Program-made: the position numbers and the translations under genes
Notes under the pieces: model-generated
The model's database searches: none
The model's input: only the letters and a program-made list of their open reading frames with translations
What the model was told of the DNA's origin: nothing
Source: Bacteroidota bacterium
Lineage (GTDB): Bacteria; Bacteroidota; Ignavibacteria; UBA10030
DNA length: 6,800 nucleotides
NCBI GenBank assembly: GCA_003519375.1
Contig: DOWV01000384.1
Coordinates: 6,587 to 13,386, forward strand
Direction: 5' to 3'
Shown here: one piece after another, positions 5,969-6,800 of the stretch
How the letters are laid out: each line of letters starts with the position of its first letter
How positions within the stretch are numbered: position 1 is the stretch's first letter

Positions 5969-6598
5969 TTACTTCGAATACAATTCGACGATCAGCTGCT
6001 CATTGGCATTCAGCGGAACATCGGCCCGCTCGGGAACCTGAAGGAAGGTTCCTGTCAGGCTCGCTTTGTCGAGGCTGAGCCACGGCAGCATCGCTGCATC
6101 TTTCACACGCTTCATCGAAGAGTGAATCAACTCAAGCTTCTTGCTCTTGTCACGAACTTGTATGACATCGCCGGGATTCATCAGAAACGACGGAATGTCG
6201 ACGATATGGCTGTTCACAAGGAAATGTCGATGGAGGATCAGCTGGCGTGCCGACTTTCTTGACGGCGCCAGACCCATCCGGTACACGACGTTATCGAACC
6301 GCCGCTCGAGTGTCTTCACCAGGGTCTCGCCGGTTCGGCCGGTCTGTTTCAAGGCGCGCTCGAAGTAGTTCCTGAACTGCGTCTCCAGCAAGCCGTACGA
6401 CCGCTTCACCTTCTGTTTCTCGCGGAGCTGAATGCCGTACTCCGAGATCTTCTGCCGGCGGCTCTGGCCATGCTGACCGGGTGCGTATCCCCTCTTTTCG
6501 AACGGGCACTTCTCCGTGTAGCACTTCGTTCCCTTGAGAAACAACTTTTGCTTTTCCCTGCGGCAAAGCCTGCAACTGGCATCAATGTAACGAGCCAT
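5969..6598 (-). CDS. rpsD: 30S ribosomal protein S4, zinc-binding (C+) form
   Basis: At 209 residues this is full-length S4, a primary 16S rRNA binder that starts 30S assembly. The N-terminus MARYIDASCRLCRRE holds the first two cysteines of a four-Cys set (C9, C12, C26, C31), so this is the zinc-binding C+ version. YAPGQHGQ (38-45) and the basic helices follow. The S4 RNA-binding domain starts near residue 98 with ERRFDNVVYRMGLAPSRKSA and continues through the RQLILHRHFLVN helix-turn. The C-terminus ends LIVELYSK. The ATG has AGGAG (6603-6607) four bases upstream. S4 is the autoregulator of the alpha operon in E. coli; no equivalent pseudoknot was identified here. It is preceded by rpsK after an unusually long repeat-filled gap and followed by rpoA. 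Confidence 0.98.
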   Translation of the reverse strand: MARYIDASCRLCRREKQKLFLKGTKCYTEKCPFEKRGYAPGQHGQSRRQKISEYGIQLREKQKVKRSYGLLETQFRNYFERALKQTGRTGETLVKTLERRFDNVVYRMGLAPSRKSARQLILHRHFLVNSHIVDIPSFLMNPGDVIQVRDKSKKLELIHSSMKRVKDAAMLPWLSLDKASLTGTFLQVPERADVPLNANEQLIVELYSK

Positions 6599-6627
6599 AG
6601 CACTCCTAGATAATGTTCAGTGTTGAA

Positions 6628-6744
6628 TTGTCAATTTTCGATTGTCGATTTTCGATTTTTCGAAAAGCCGCTTTCCAATTGACAATCGGCAATTCCTGCC
6701 CGCCTCAATTGATTCTCGAAGGCAGGCGGGGAAAATCGAAAATC
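6628..6744. repeat. AT-rich nested inverted-repeat element between rpsK and rpsD
   Basis: The gap holds several nested pairs. GATTTTCGATTTT (6647-6659) has a perfect 13-base inverted partner at 6732-6744, ending just short of the rpsK stop. TTGTCAATT (6628-6636) pairs with AATTGACAA (6677-6685), and GATTGTC (6640-6646) with GACAATC (6681-6687). A GC-rich pair, CCCGCCT (6699-6705) with AGGCGGG (6724-6730), forms a stem in the middle, with a slipped alternative using CCTGCC (6695-6700) and GGCAGG (6721-6726). TTTTCGAAAA (6657-6666) is itself a palindrome. The composition and simple TTTTCGATT/AATTGACAA words look like a MITE- or REP-type intergenic repeat rather than ribosomal-operon leader. Attenuation or mRNA processing is an alternative role. 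Confidence 0.6.
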
Positions 6745-6746
6745 AC

Positions 6747-6800
6747 TTAGACCCGCCGTCGCTTTGGCGGCCTGCATCCGTTGTGCGGAATCGGGGTGAT
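6747..6800 (-). CDS. rpsK: 30S ribosomal protein S11, C-terminal fragment (5' part outside window)
   Basis: The last 17 codons and TAA stop (6747-6749) are visible, translating to ITPIPHNGCRPPKRRRV. This is the highly conserved S11 C-terminus (TPIPHNGCRPPKRRRV in many bacteria). S11 lies in the 30S platform near the mRNA exit. Its position upstream of rpsD and rpoA is the standard alpha-operon order, which supports the call despite the short fragment. The rest of the gene lies beyond the right edge. Confidence 0.95.
   Translation of the reverse strand: MTPIPHNGCRPPKRRRV

Noticed and set aside
6608..6636. Minus-strand TTGACA with TATCTA at 16 bases, as a promoter for rpsD
   Set aside because: The -10 matches weakly and the start would fall at the rpsD ATG, leaving out its good Shine-Dalgarno. 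TTGACA here is part of the repeat arms.

Overview
The window looks like ordinary core chromosome from a member of the Bacteroidota/Ignavibacteriota (FCB) group. Three things point there. The 3' part of the alpha ribosomal-protein operon has the usual order rpsK-rpsD-rpoA-rplQ. L17 carries a long Lys/Ala/Glu-rich C-terminal tail. The outer-membrane TonB-dependent receptor begins with a carboxypeptidase-regulatory-like domain. Several genes have strong AAGGAG/AGAGG Shine-Dalgarno sites, which classical Bacteroidota tend to lack, so an Ignavibacteriota/Chlorobiota-like lineage is my best guess. No marker in the window fixes the taxon.

Every convincing gene is on the minus strand, so transcription runs from high to low coordinates. 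From the right edge the order is: the last 17 codons of rpsK (6747-6800); a 148-nt gap filled with AT-rich inverted repeats; rpsD (5969-6598); rpoA (4895-5884); rplQ (4312-4878); and yihA/engB, a GTPase for 50S assembly (3635-4264). A strong intrinsic terminator (about 3569-3602) closes this block. Next comes a gap with a cluster of palindromic 13-mers that resembles a REP element, and a plausible promoter. These precede a class V PLP aminotransferase of the alanine/serine-glyoxylate type (2249-3385), which starts with TTG. Then follows a stretch of about 725 nt with no convincing gene, only short repeats. Near its left end is a near-consensus sigma-70-type promoter (TTGACA-17-TATATT) for a long-leader transcript. 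That transcript encodes a TonB-dependent receptor (1-1523), which runs out of the window at its C-terminus.

Functionally, the right half is translation and transcription machinery (S11, S4, RNA polymerase alpha, L17) plus a ribosome-assembly GTPase, probably one transcription unit. The aminotransferase and the receptor look like separate units for metabolism and envelope transport. I see no CRISPR, phage, transposase, toxin-antitoxin or defence genes, and no convincing new multi-gene system. The points most worth a second look are non-coding: the receptor leader with its own excellent Shine-Dalgarno, the REP-like cluster, and the repeat insertion between rpsK and rpsD.
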